A stretch of DNA of 64,000 nucleotides from Agarivorans sp. Alg241-V36 (lineage in GTDB: Bacteria; Pseudomonadota; Gammaproteobacteria; Enterobacterales; Celerinatantimonadaceae): the NCBI RefSeq assembly GCF_900537085.1, contig NZ_UNRE01000001.1, positions 253,163-317,162 of the forward strand, given 5' to 3'. Below, one piece after another: positions 42,054-50,697 of this stretch (positions within the stretch are counted from its first letter, which is position 1; each line of letters begins with the position of its first letter). The notes under the pieces are model-generated. The model saw only the letters and a list, made by a program, of their open reading frames with translations, did not search any database and was not told the DNA's origin. Both the position numbers and the translations under genes were made by a program.

Positions 42054-43532
42054 TTATTGATGTTGAACCGGATTCACATTTAATGCGTCATTATACAAAG
42101 CTTCGTACTGCCAAACCGACTCTTTCCAATGGAATCGAGATAGCATTGCACGATGGCGCATTGCTTGAAATTCTTCCGGGTGTTCTAAATAAAGCAGCAA
42201 GGCTCGGCGTAAAATATTTAGTAAATCGGCTGGTTCCGGATCATAGAAGATATGCCCAGTGGCATTTTCTGGGTCTTCATCATAATCACTTACCGTGTCT
42301 CTTAAGCCGCCAACGCCGCGCACAATAGGTAAGGTGCCATAGGCTAGGCTGTACATTTGGTTTAAGCCACAAGGCTCAAACAAAGAGGGCATTAAGAAGA
42401 AGTCGGCACCGGCTTCAACTAAGTGGGCCAATTCATTGCTATAAGCATGAATGAAACGCAGCTTATCCGGCCACTGTTTTTGCATTGACTCAAGCTCAGC
42501 CACAATACCACTATCACCAGTGCCTACTATCACCACTTGCACGTTGTGACGTAAAAACTGTTGTAGGGCAGGCAGCAACAGGTAGAAACCTTTTTGCTCG
42601 GTTAAGCGACACACCATGCCAAAAATAGGTACGTTTAGCTGAGCTAAGTCTGTTTCAACTTGAAGCGCTTGGCGACATACTGCTTTACCACTCATATCTG
42701 TGGCGGAGTAATTGGTAGGAATAAACTTGTCGGTTGCTGGATCCCAGTCTGAGTATTCACAACCGTTTAATATGCCTACTAAGTCGCCGCGGCGCTGCTC
42801 AAAATAATCACAAAGGCCGTGTGAGCCTAAGCGGGTAAGTAGCTCTTGGGCGTAGTTAGGACTTACTGCATTAATCTTGTCGGCATGGCGAATGCCTGCT
42901 TTAAGCAAGTTTATGCAGTTATAACCATCGAGTATTTGGTCCACTAAACCATCGGCTAAGCCTTCTAGAAGCTGAAACTGGTGCTTCTCAAAGATGCCTT
43001 GGAAGGCTGCGTTATGAATAGTAAGAATTGATTTGCTGTTACAAAAAAACGGGTGATGAGCAAACTTTTGCTTGAGCAAGTAAGGGATGAGCGCAGTATG
43101 CCAGTCATTACAGTGGAAAATGTCTGGCTTGAACTCAAGCGCTTCCGCTACTTGAAATACCGCTCGCGAGAAAAAGGTAAAACGTTCGCCGTTATCATCG
43201 TAGGCAAACTCACCTTCGCTATATAATTGGTCCCGCTCAAAATAGTCATTTTGCTGAATTAAGTAAACGGGCACGTCTTCGAGCATTAGCTTGAAGACTG
43301 CGTAATCAATATCTTGGCAACCATGGCTAGTTTGAAGGCTTAAGTCGAGAATCTTCTCGGCTTCATCATGGCGATTTATCGTTTTATAAAACGGCATGAT
43401 AATTCTTACATCTTGGCCATGTTCCTTCAGAGCCAGGGGTAAGGCTTTAGCAACGTCGGCTAAGCCACCTGTTTTAGCTAAGCTTTCTACTTCAGAAGCT
43501 ACAAACAGAATCTTGACAGGATGGGCTGTCAC
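42054..43532 (-). CDS. glgA: Glycogen synthase
   Basis: A 492-residue GT5 glycosyltransferase that extends alpha-1,4-glucan from ADP-glucose. KTGGLADVAKALP is the N-terminal nucleotide-sugar binding motif, DIFHCNDWHTALIPYLL and TIHNAAFQGIFE are typical, and PSLFEPCGLNQMYSLAYGTLPIVRGVGGL holds the C-terminal catalytic region. Downstream of glgC, which supplies ADP-glucose, with a hairpin in between. Branching enzyme, phosphorylase and debranching genes are absent from this window. Confidence 0.96.
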   Translation of the reverse strand: MTAHPVKILFVASEVESLAKTGGLADVAKALPLALKEHGQDVRIIMPFYKTINRHDEAEKILDLSLQTSHGCQDIDYAVFKLMLEDVPVYLIQQNDYFERDQLYSEGEFAYDDNGERFTFFSRAVFQVAEALEFKPDIFHCNDWHTALIPYLLKQKFAHHPFFCNSKSILTIHNAAFQGIFEKHQFQLLEGLADGLVDQILDGYNCINLLKAGIRHADKINAVSPNYAQELLTRLGSHGLCDYFEQRRGDLVGILNGCEYSDWDPATDKFIPTNYSATDMSGKAVCRQALQVETDLAQLNVPIFGMVCRLTEQKGFYLLLPALQQFLRHNVQVVIVGTGDSGIVAELESMQKQWPDKLRFIHAYSNELAHLVEAGADFFLMPSLFEPCGLNQMYSLAYGTLPIVRGVGGLRDTVSDYDEDPENATGHIFYDPEPADLLNILRRALLLYLEHPEEFQAMRHRAMLSRFHWKESVWQYEALYNDALNVNPVQHQ

Positions 43533-43550
43533 AGAGCACTCCTTAACGAT

Positions 43551-43572
43551 TAAGGCACCAGAGGGTGCCTTA
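43551..43572. promoter_or_regulatory. Intercistronic hairpin between glgC and glgA
   Basis: TAAGGCACC pairs with GGTGCCTTA around AGAG. No U-tract follows on the minus strand, so it may stabilise or partly attenuate the glgC-glgA transcript. Confidence 0.5.
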
Positions 43573-43624
43573 TGTGGTTCAATATTAGAGTAATTGCTTA
43601 TTTGTTTTCAAGGCAATTTGTAGC

Positions 43625-44845
43625 TTAAAAGCCAACCTTGGCATTTTTCGGTATCACAACAATCCCTTCTGGGGATACCGTAAAGCGTTTGCGATCTTCC
43701 TCGAGGTTCTCACCAATGATGGTACCAGGCGCAATTTCAGCATTTTTATCGATGATGGTGCGGCGGATCTGACAACCTTCACCAATTCTGCAGTTACCGA
43801 TTAACACTGATTCGCTAATCACCGAACCTGGGCGTACGTGGCTTCTAAAGCCAAATACACTGCGGTTTACCTCAGAGCCTAAAATAAAGCTACCTGCAGA
43901 AATCAGTGATTGGCTTACGCTTACCTTTTTGTCGCCAACATCCTTAAAGGTGGCTGGCGGTAGCGGTGGGTAATGGGTATGCAGCGGAAACTTGGGGTTA
44001 TACAGTGAGAACGGTGGCTCTTCATCTAACAAGTCCATGTGGGCCGCCCAATAGGCATCTAAAGTACCGACATCGCGCCAGTAACCACTTACCGATTCGC
44101 CAGGAATGGTGTTTTGGGTGAAGTCATAAGCAAAAACCTTACCCTGAGGGTAGAGTTTTGGAATGATATCATGGCCAAAATCGTGGGTAGAGCTGTCTTC
44201 TTTAGCATCGTCGTATAGTGCTTCTAACAGGGTTTTACGTTCAAACACGTAGTTACCCATAGACGCTAGTACGTGGTCCGGATCGCCTGGAATGGTTTTA
44301 GGATTCACTTTAGGTTTTTCTTCAAAACCTATCATGCGGCCTTCTTCGTCTACTTCGATAATGCCGAATTGGTCGGCTTGTGCTTTAGGTACTTTAATCG
44401 CAGCCACAGTAAGTGCAGCTTCTTTACGGCGATGTTCGTCTACCATCTGGCGTACGTCCATTTTGTAAATATGGTCGCTACCAAAAATACATACATGTTC
44501 CGGTTCGTTTATTTCAATAAATCGGGCATTTTGGTAAATAGCATCTGCCGTGCCGTCGTACCAACGTTTGCCTACTCGCATTTGCGCTGGAACCGCATCA
44601 ATAAAGCGGTCGGTAATACCTGAAAGGTGCCAAGCTTGGCGCAAGTGAATGTTTAACGATTGCGATTTAAACTGAGTTAGCACGTAGATTTTTAAGAAGT
44701 CAGAGTTAACAAAGTTATTTAAGGCAAAGTCGATCAACCTGTAACTTCCTCCAAATGGTACCGCTGGCTTAGTGCGGCTGTCGGTGAGTGGATAAAGGCG
44801 AGTACCTTCACCACCAGCGAGGATCATTGTAAGAATTCCTGCCAT
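43625..44845 (-). CDS. glgC: Glucose-1-phosphate adenylyltransferase
   Basis: A 406-residue ADP-glucose pyrophosphorylase, the committing step of glycogen synthesis. ILAGGEGTRLYPLTDSRTKPAVPFGG is the nucleotide-binding start (only its first part shown in most families), followed by GTADAIYQN, FGSDHIYKMD and GFEEKPK, then a left-handed beta-helix C-terminus (IGNCRIGEGCQIR). The glucose 1-phosphate it needs could also come from the GH94 phosphorylase at 13.7 kb. A LacI-type operator lies just upstream. Confidence 0.96.
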   Translation of the reverse strand: MAGILTMILAGGEGTRLYPLTDSRTKPAVPFGGSYRLIDFALNNFVNSDFLKIYVLTQFKSQSLNIHLRQAWHLSGITDRFIDAVPAQMRVGKRWYDGTADAIYQNARFIEINEPEHVCIFGSDHIYKMDVRQMVDEHRRKEAALTVAAIKVPKAQADQFGIIEVDEEGRMIGFEEKPKVNPKTIPGDPDHVLASMGNYVFERKTLLEALYDDAKEDSSTHDFGHDIIPKLYPQGKVFAYDFTQNTIPGESVSGYWRDVGTLDAYWAAHMDLLDEEPPFSLYNPKFPLHTHYPPLPPATFKDVGDKKVSVSQSLISAGSFILGSEVNRSVFGFRSHVRPGSVISESVLIGNCRIGEGCQIRRTIIDKNAEIAPGTIIGENLEEDRKRFTVSPEGIVVIPKNAKVGF

Positions 44846-44879
44846 GAGACTTTGTACCTCTGTAATTGTGTCAGTTTCG

Positions 44880-44893
44880 TGAAATCGTTTTCA
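44880..44893. promoter_or_regulatory. Candidate LacI-family operator upstream of glgC
   Basis: TGAAATCGTTTTCA is a CG-centred palindrome with perfect five-base arms TGAAA/TTTCA, 35 bp before the glgC start. No sugar regulator is adjacent, so a distant LacI-family protein would be involved. Confidence 0.5.
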
Positions 44894-44982
44894 AAGTGGC
44901 TTGGCTTAGTTTCCAGATATTTACCTTAATGTAAATAGCAGAATCTGGGTTTTAGTAATTCCACATTAAAAAAACGTTCTTT

Positions 44983-46014
44983 CTATATACAACAACGTAA
45001 AATCTTAAATTTTTTGTTGTCGAGTACACTTTCAAAGCGGGAGAAGTGCTGCTTTATTAGTGCTTCGTATTGTAAGAAACTGTTGGCGACTAACCACAGT
45101 TCACCGTTGGCGTTTAAGTGTTGTTTTGCCTGAGCAAGAAACGTCTCGGTGGTTTCATACTGGGTATCAATTCCAGCATGAAAAGGCGGATTGCTTACAA
45201 TAAAATCGAAACTCTGCTTCACCTCGCTTAAACCATCCGAAGCAATTACTGTTCCAGTGAGTTGATTTTCTTTCAGAGTAGCCTTACTGCTAGCAATGGC
45301 ATATGCACTCACATCGAGCAGGCTTATGTCTACATTTTGTAATAGTGCCTGGCTTGCACCAATAATGCCCGCACCGCACCCAAAGTCGAGCACGCTGCCA
45401 TGCAAAGTGGGCAAGTGCTCTAATAACAATTGGCTGCCATCGTCGAGTTTACCGTGATTAAATACCCCTGGCAGTGACTTCACCTTGAGCGAGGCATTAG
45501 GAAGTGCTACTTCAAAGCTGTTTTGCCATGGGCTGGCATCAAATTGGGGCGCAGCTTTATCTAGCACCCCAAAGTAGAGCCCACAACGGCGCGCACTATC
45601 AATTTTGTTTACCTTAATACCAAATTCAGCCAGCAGCTTTTCACAACTTTTAACTCCACCACGGTTTTCGCCCACTACAAATATCTCTGCGCCTGTTTGT
45701 AGCTGCGGCAAAATGCAGGCAAATAAATAGGCGGCTTCTTGTTTGGCTTTAGGCATAAATAGCAACAAAGCGTTGCTATTGCTGGCCAACTTAGGTGCAG
45801 CGCTAAACTGGCTAGTAAGTTTGCTATTTTGCTGCTTGGCGAAATACTGATGGTGGCCAAAATGACTACAACACACCTGCAACGATGCCACCTGTTCTAG
45901 CAAGCTCAAGGGGTAGTTGTCGGCTAGCTGACCGGCTACAACTAAATGCTGTTGAGTGAACAAGTCATCATGGCGAGCAAGAACTTGGCTAGTGGCGTGA
46001 GGAGAGGTATTCAT
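44983..46014 (-). CDS. rsmC: 16S rRNA (guanine-1207-N2)-methyltransferase RsmC
   Basis: A 343-residue enzyme that methylates G1207 of 16S rRNA. A degenerate N-terminal methyltransferase-like domain (1-165) is followed by the active one: VLDFGCGAGIIGA binds SAM and VSNPPFHAGID is the catalytic NPPF motif. GENRGGVKSCEKLL and PGVFNHGKLDDGSQLLL are family hallmarks. Length matches E. coli RsmC. Monocistronic. Confidence 0.95.
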   Translation of the reverse strand: MNTSPHATSQVLARHDDLFTQQHLVVAGQLADNYPLSLLEQVASLQVCCSHFGHHQYFAKQQNSKLTSQFSAAPKLASNSNALLLFMPKAKQEAAYLFACILPQLQTGAEIFVVGENRGGVKSCEKLLAEFGIKVNKIDSARRCGLYFGVLDKAAPQFDASPWQNSFEVALPNASLKVKSLPGVFNHGKLDDGSQLLLEHLPTLHGSVLDFGCGAGIIGASQALLQNVDISLLDVSAYAIASSKATLKENQLTGTVIASDGLSEVKQSFDFIVSNPPFHAGIDTQYETTETFLAQAKQHLNANGELWLVANSFLQYEALIKQHFSRFESVLDNKKFKILRCCI

Positions 46015-46175
46015 AATCTGGCTTGGTTGGGGCGTGGTTGCCGCAATAATAAAAAGTTTTCAAGGAAAAGGCTATCTCATGAGAACTTATGCGGATTTAT
46101 TTTTCAGGTTACTTGACTTTTACTGCGTGCTAAGGAAACTAGCTAGCAAGAATTTTGATTGTTAAGGACAACACC

Positions 46176-46256
46176 TTGTTGCCATTTTCTTTAGAATTGA
46201 AGAAGTATAAACGGCCCGAATTAAAACGCGGGTGGTTAACGGCTGGGTGTAACTAA
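46176..46256 (+). CDS. Candidate leader peptide before dapA
   Basis: A 26-codon frame starting TTG with AAGGA seven bases upstream, encoding MLPFSLELKKYKRPELKRG and seven more residues. Three lysine codons fall in four positions (46200-46211). It is followed by an alternative-pairing region and a terminator, the layout of a ribosome-mediated attenuator. Its short length and non-ATG start make it uncertain. Confidence 0.4.
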   Translation: MLPFSLELKKYKRPELKRGWLTAGCN

Positions 46257-46303
46257 ATCGAAAAAACGTTTTTGAACCCGGCCACTGTGACCGGGTTTTT
46301 TTA
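46211..46303 (+). promoter_or_regulatory. Possible transcription attenuator of dapA
   Basis: Three competing structures can be drawn. Hairpin: 46214-46218 with 46229-46233. Antiterminator: GGCTGGGT (46241-46248) with ACCCGGCC (46276-46283), eight pairs including one G-U. Terminator: AACCCGG (46275-46281) with CCGGGTT (46291-46297) then T-run. A ribosome finishing the leader peptide at 46256 would cover the antiterminator arm; one stalled at the lysine codons would not. Confidence 0.45.
46275..46303 (+). terminator. Rho-independent terminator upstream of dapA
   Basis: A GC-rich 7-bp stem with a nine-base loop and seven T, lying 27 bases before the dapA start with no full-length gene upstream on this strand. 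This position suggests attenuation or the end of a small RNA. Confidence 0.85.
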
Positions 46304-46329
46304 TTTTTGAAGTAAGTGATGGAGCGGGC

Positions 46330-47202
46330 ATGTTTAAAGGATCGATAGTAGCGTTGGTTACTCCCTTTATTGAAGGTGAAGTAGATTATGCAGCGATTCG
46401 CGAGTTAGTTGAGTGGCATATTGGCCAAGGTACTCACGGTATTGTGCCTGTAGGTACAACGGGTGAGAGCCCAACCTTAACTCACGATGAGCATATTGCT
46501 GTAGTTAAAGCGGTAGTAGAGCAAGCGAAAGGGCGAGTGCCTGTAATTGCTGGTGCTGGTTCCAACAACCCGATTGAAGCCATCGAATATACTAAGGCTG
46601 CTCAACAAGCTGGCGCCGATGCTACCTTGCATGTAGCGGGCTATTACAACCGCCCAAATCAAGACGGCTTGTTCCAACACTTTAAGATGTTGCACGATGC
46701 CACCGATATCCCGATTGTTTTATACAATATTCCTCCACGCGCAGTGGTAGATTTAAGCCCAAGCACTATCGCTAAGTTGGCACAGTTGCCGCGTATTGTT
46801 GGTGTTAAAGATGCCACTGGTGATTTGTCTCGCCCATTGTTTGAACGTCAATTAGTCGAGCAAGACTTTTGCTGGCTAAGCGGTGAAGATGCTACAGCAG
46901 TATCTTACAACGTGAGTGGCGGCCAAGGCTGTATTTCGGTTACCGCCAATGTTGCGCCTAAACTGTGTGCTCAAATGCAGCAAGCTACCCTAGATGGTGA
47001 TTACGCTAAAGCCAGTGAGATTCAAGACAAGTTGATTCCTTTGCACCAAGCAATGTTTGCCGAGCCTAGCCCGGCCGGTGCTAAGTACGCGATGTCTTTG
47101 CTAAATAAATGCCAAGCAGAGTGCCGCTTACCGGTAACAGAGTTATCAGACTCTACTAAGACACGCATTCGCAATGTAATGCAAAACTTAGAGCTTATTT
47201 AG
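46330..47202 (+). CDS. dapA: 4-hydroxy-tetrahydrodipicolinate synthase
   Basis: A 290-residue TIM-barrel enzyme that condenses pyruvate with aspartate semialdehyde, the first step of the diaminopimelate/lysine branch. Catalytic Lys160 is in GVKDATGD, with Thr43/Thr44 of VGTTGES, Tyr132 of LYNIPPR and Arg137. In many gammaproteobacteria bamC follows; here an unrelated GGDEF-like gene does. Upstream is a terminator and a short lysine-containing ORF. Confidence 0.97.
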   Translation: MFKGSIVALVTPFIEGEVDYAAIRELVEWHIGQGTHGIVPVGTTGESPTLTHDEHIAVVKAVVEQAKGRVPVIAGAGSNNPIEAIEYTKAAQQAGADATLHVAGYYNRPNQDGLFQHFKMLHDATDIPIVLYNIPPRAVVDLSPSTIAKLAQLPRIVGVKDATGDLSRPLFERQLVEQDFCWLSGEDATAVSYNVSGGQGCISVTANVAPKLCAQMQQATLDGDYAKASEIQDKLIPLHQAMFAEPSPAGAKYAMSLLNKCQAECRLPVTELSDSTKTRIRNVMQNLELI

Positions 47203-47221
47203 TAATAATAAAACTATTTAT

Positions 47222-47249
47222 AAGGCCGAGCTTGCTCGGCCTTTTTATT
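47222..47249 (+). terminator. Terminator after dapA
   Basis: AAGGCCGAG pairs with CTCGGCCTT around CTTG, followed by a T-run. Confidence 0.92.
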
Positions 47250-47348
47250 TACTTAGCGTTTGGTTGCCAGCTGCTTTCCCACGCTTAAGCTAAGCCTATG
47301 ATTTAACTCTGCTATACTGATAATCACGCAAACTTCAGGGATGTAGTA

Positions 47349-48125
47349 GTGGCAGAAATCGATCTGGTAAGTTTTTTTCATGGCATTGTAGAGGCCGATA
47401 GCGGATATTGGTTATTGCAACCAGATAACGGCCACGTGTCGGTGCGCTACCCCTGGCAAGATGGTCGTTCAGAACAGCTTAACCTAGAGCAATGGCTGGA
47501 ACGCATTGACGTTCGTTGCCGCGCCGCCTTTCAGCAAGCCTTGCATACTAGCTTACAAAACCAGCAAGCCTTTTTTTGTCACTATTGCCATAGCGATGAC
47601 GAGTGGTTGCGTATTCACGGAATGCCGGTCGAAATTCAACAGCAGCAATACTTGCTAGCAAGTGTGTTGCCTTTAACCATGCCTGTGATAAACGATGAGG
47701 CAAAGCTGCGCGATCCACAAAGTGGTTTACTCTCAGCGCCGCTATTTCGCGAGTTACTTATTCAAGCCATGCGTTTAAGCCAGCGCAATCACGAACCCTT
47801 TGCCATTCTTACTCTGCATTACGCCAGTGACGATAGCTCTTTGGTTTGCGCCATCGTCGCTAAAGTTTTGCAAGAACAGTTGCGCCGCTCAGACAGCATT
47901 GCTCAGTTTAAAGAAGGTGAGTTAATTGCCTTGTTATATGGCACTAGCAGGGGAGCGGTAGACGCAGTAGCGGCCAAACTCACCAGCGAGTTGCAACGAC
48001 AATTAGAAGGTGTGGCTTTAGATAGCTTAAAAATGGGCTGGGCCTATTACCCCGAGCACGGTGACAATGTTGACACTTTATTGGCACACAGATTAGACGC
48101 AGTGGAAGCACTGCGTCTTTCTTAG
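47349..48125 (+). CDS. Degenerate GGDEF-domain protein
   Basis: A 258-residue cytoplasmic protein. The N-terminal 110 residues look PAS-like (GYWLLQPDNGHVSVRYPW). The C-terminal half has the GGDEF fold pattern (DPQSGLLSAPLFRELLIQAM at its start), but the signature is FKEGELIAL, so the GGDEF active loop is lost and no diguanylate cyclase activity is expected. It could bind a nucleotide or partner instead. Start is GTG; the ATG eight bases earlier is followed at once by a stop. Confidence 0.75.
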   Translation: MAEIDLVSFFHGIVEADSGYWLLQPDNGHVSVRYPWQDGRSEQLNLEQWLERIDVRCRAAFQQALHTSLQNQQAFFCHYCHSDDEWLRIHGMPVEIQQQQYLLASVLPLTMPVINDEAKLRDPQSGLLSAPLFRELLIQAMRLSQRNHEPFAILTLHYASDDSSLVCAIVAKVLQEQLRRSDSIAQFKEGELIALLYGTSRGAVDAVAAKLTSELQRQLEGVALDSLKMGWAYYPEHGDNVDTLLAHRLDAVEALRLS

Positions 48126-48184
48126 AATAACGCCAAAAATGCACCTAGCGCTATCACAAGCAGCTAAGTGCACATCTTCGTGTT

Positions 48185-49681
48185 TTATTTAGCTTGCTGA
48201 ACCACAGTGGTACTGCTTTTTAGCATATCTAAATAAAGGTCTTGGTAGTCATCTGGTGTGATGATAAATCCATTGGCATCACTAAATGCACTTACCTGAC
48301 CGGTTTCTGCGATGCTTCTAGTATCAAGGTATTTAGCCATAAAGTAATCCTGTTGAGTACTTGCTAATTCACCCTCTATCAGCGCCAACTCTAAACCTTC
48401 AATCTCTTGAATCGATAGCTCGATGGCACTGCTTTCTAAAAGCGGTTGCTGTGCTTTAGCTTGGGCATAAATGCTTTGATAGAAAGCGCGATTATTGTTG
48501 GTGAGCACTTTTACGTGGCTACGTTGTAGAGCAAAGTCATCTTCAGAAAAACTGCCAGCATTGTCGATACAGTACTTAGCGTTATCTAGCGCAGTAGGGC
48601 ATTGCTGCTGAATATCTACGCCAGTTATGGGTGCTAAGTCAGGTAGGCTTAATTCTAAGCCGCTGTCTTGATCATCAATGGCCATTACACTTTCAAATTG
48701 CCAAGAGCTATCGTTGCTGACGCCAGAGAATAAACCTAGCCAGTGGCTAACTTCACTGTAGTTGGCGGCAATAGTAAACTGGTCAACGTCATGGTAAAGG
48801 GTTTGCCATTGATAGCTTTGATTGTTGTGAATCGCCAAGATGGCACTGCCTTCATCAAGGTCTAGGTTGGCGGCACTTTGCCAATACATTGGCATGAGAT
48901 CTTGGTTGTTTAGTTCGCCCGGTGTAATTTCATCGTAGTCTTCGCTGTCGTAAACATAGCTTGGCTCAATGAAGCCATAATAAGCGAGGTCAGTATGTTG
49001 GTCGTTGTTACTGGTGTAAAAAGCGGTAACTAAAGTATCTCGGGCGGCGGGAAGCGGGGAGATAACCGGGATGTGAGAGGCGATATCTCTGCCAGATACT
49101 GCATCTGCCGAATAGCTAGTTTGGTAGTAACTTACACCGCTTTCTTGAAGTACGGTTAATGCTGCTGAATCGGCGGTATCGCTGATTGAGCGATAGTCTA
49201 TGCCTTTATAACACTCGCTGCCGGTTTGTGTTGAGCGTACGTTAAGTACTTTATGGCTTAACAGTTCTTTCTCCACACCAAACATATATACATCAGGGTT
49301 GCCGCTTAAGTTGCCATCTACCTCTTCAAGCGATACATAGCCGTCTTCTGGTACCAAGCTACTGTCAATGCTCACGATGCCACTGCTAGGCACATCTATG
49401 GCCGGAATGGTGTGCTCTTCAATAATTGAACCATCGGCATTGTGGAACAAAATATTGTATCCAGCATTGGCGACTGAGGCGGTGATGACCCGGCTTGGGT
49501 CTATTTCTGCGGTGCCATAAACAATGCAGCCCGATTTTAGGTCACTTTCTTTAACCGTATGCAATTGGATAATTTGCCAATTGTATTTGGGAGCACTAGG
49601 CGTAGAAGGCGAGCTGTCGCTTCCTCCGCAGCCACTTAGCATAACAGCAGCCACTAAACTGGGTAATAAAGCTTTATTCAC
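48185..49681 (-). CDS. Hypothetical lipoprotein
   Basis: A 498-residue acidic exported protein. The signal peptide ends in the lipobox LSGC, followed by GGSDSSPSTPSAP, a flexible serine/proline linker common in outer-membrane lipoproteins. The remainder has many Ser/Asp/Tyr residues and beta-rich segments, with paired cysteines (SGCIVYG, SECYKG, QQCPTALDNAKYC). I recognise no family. Monocistronic. Confidence 0.75.
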   Translation of the reverse strand: MNKALLPSLVAAVMLSGCGGSDSSPSTPSAPKYNWQIIQLHTVKESDLKSGCIVYGTAEIDPSRVITASVANAGYNILFHNADGSIIEEHTIPAIDVPSSGIVSIDSSLVPEDGYVSLEEVDGNLSGNPDVYMFGVEKELLSHKVLNVRSTQTGSECYKGIDYRSISDTADSAALTVLQESGVSYYQTSYSADAVSGRDIASHIPVISPLPAARDTLVTAFYTSNNDQHTDLAYYGFIEPSYVYDSEDYDEITPGELNNQDLMPMYWQSAANLDLDEGSAILAIHNNQSYQWQTLYHDVDQFTIAANYSEVSHWLGLFSGVSNDSSWQFESVMAIDDQDSGLELSLPDLAPITGVDIQQQCPTALDNAKYCIDNAGSFSEDDFALQRSHVKVLTNNNRAFYQSIYAQAKAQQPLLESSAIELSIQEIEGLELALIEGELASTQQDYFMAKYLDTRSIAETGQVSAFSDANGFIITPDDYQDLYLDMLKSSTTVVQQAK

Positions 49682-49834
49682 TTAAAAATCCTCAAACTAC
49701 GAGTCAAAATATTGATACTGCGATTTTAAAAGCAAAAATTAGGCCTTTTTGTTTTTATGTTGGTTTTTTATTCTTGAATAGCTGTTTATTTTAGATTTAA
49801 TTGCTATGTGTTGTGTGCTGATAGAGAAGCTTAA
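49682..49834. other. AT-rich divergent intergenic region
   Basis: About 150 very AT-rich bases between the lipoprotein gene and the small-ORF/solute-binding pair. Presumably holds both promoters. No clear operator. Confidence 0.35.
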
Positions 49835-49921
49835 ATGAGTCAAAGTGTGCTTGATAAGGCATTTATGAATATATGTGGTTTAGTGCTGTTGATGTTTATT
49901 TTATATTTTATTGGATGGTGA
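49835..49921 (+). CDS. Candidate 28-residue membrane peptide
   Basis: Reads MSQSVLDKAF followed by a hydrophobic helix NICGLVLLMFILYFIGW and then a stop. GAGAAG precedes the ATG. It lies 14 bases before the next gene, perhaps co-transcribed. Could be a regulatory membrane peptide or chance. Confidence 0.35.
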   Translation: MSQSVLDKAFMNICGLVLLMFILYFIGW

Positions 49922-49935
49922 TTTTTGGGGTGTAG

Positions 49936-50694
49936 ATGGCAACGATCCGCGTGTATGCATGGGGCTTACTATTTTTTTGGCCTTTTTTAAGCAATGCTAA
50001 GCAGCTTATAGAGATTAAAGTTGGCGGTTACGACTACCCTCCTTATGTGATTCATGATGTATCTACCAACCGTTATAGCGGCGTAACCTTAGATATACTA
50101 AGGGCACTTAATCACCTACAAGATAAGTATTCCTTTCGTTTTGTTTCTACCTCTCGGCATCATCGCCACGCCGCGTTCTCTCGGCAACGTTTCGAGCTGA
50201 TTTTGTTTGAAAACCTACAATGGGCTTGGCAGCCGCTTAATGTGCAACAGAGTCTTCCCTTGGTGTTAGATAGAAATTTGTTACTCACTCACCAAGCGCA
50301 TGATTATCAGCAGCATGGTTTGTTCAAACCCGAGCACAATTACAGTGTGGTGTTGTTTGATGAACTGCACCAGCGAGAACATTTATCCGATGAGGGTTTT
50401 GCCGTTAAAACCTGCTCGCATGTGATGCATTGCATTAAGCTGGTACTAAAGCGTCGGGTAGACTTTGCCATGGTCAATGAGAGCTACTATTTACCGCTGA
50501 CTCGACAAAGGCCAAGTTTATTAACGTCACTTAAGTCAGTGGATAACTTTAGCCCTGTTTACAGCTTGCATGCCTTACTTAGCAATGACTCAGCGCTTAG
50601 TATTGAACAGCTTAATGTTTATTTTGAGCAATTGAGTTTGTCGGGAAAGTTGCAAGAAATAATGAGCAAGTATCAGCTGGCTTTAGCCAAATAA
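49936..50694 (+). CDS. Periplasmic solute-binding-like protein (SBP_bac_3)
   Basis: A 252-residue exported protein; residues 1-21 are a signal peptide ending SNAK. VGGYDYPPYVIHDVSTNRYSG at its start and DILRALNHLQ match family 3 solute-binding proteins, but the usual mid-domain signatures are weak. No transporter genes are near. Such orphans may act as sensors or enzymes. Tail to tail with a small minus-strand gene. Confidence 0.75.
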   Translation: MATIRVYAWGLLFFWPFLSNAKQLIEIKVGGYDYPPYVIHDVSTNRYSGVTLDILRALNHLQDKYSFRFVSTSRHHRHAAFSRQRFELILFENLQWAWQPLNVQQSLPLVLDRNLLLTHQAHDYQQHGLFKPEHNYSVVLFDELHQREHLSDEGFAVKTCSHVMHCIKLVLKRRVDFAMVNESYYLPLTRQRPSLLTSLKSVDNFSPVYSLHALLSNDSALSIEQLNVYFEQLSLSGKLQEIMSKYQLALAK

Positions 50695-50697
50695 CGC

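Noticed and set aside
44273..44623. 116-residue plus-strand frame inside glgC
   Set aside because: Phe/Tyr-rich antisense shadow of a conserved gene.
46015..46329. Lysine riboswitch upstream of dapA
   Set aside because: The conserved AGAGGTGC and related core elements of the L-box are missing; a peptide-leader attenuator fits better.
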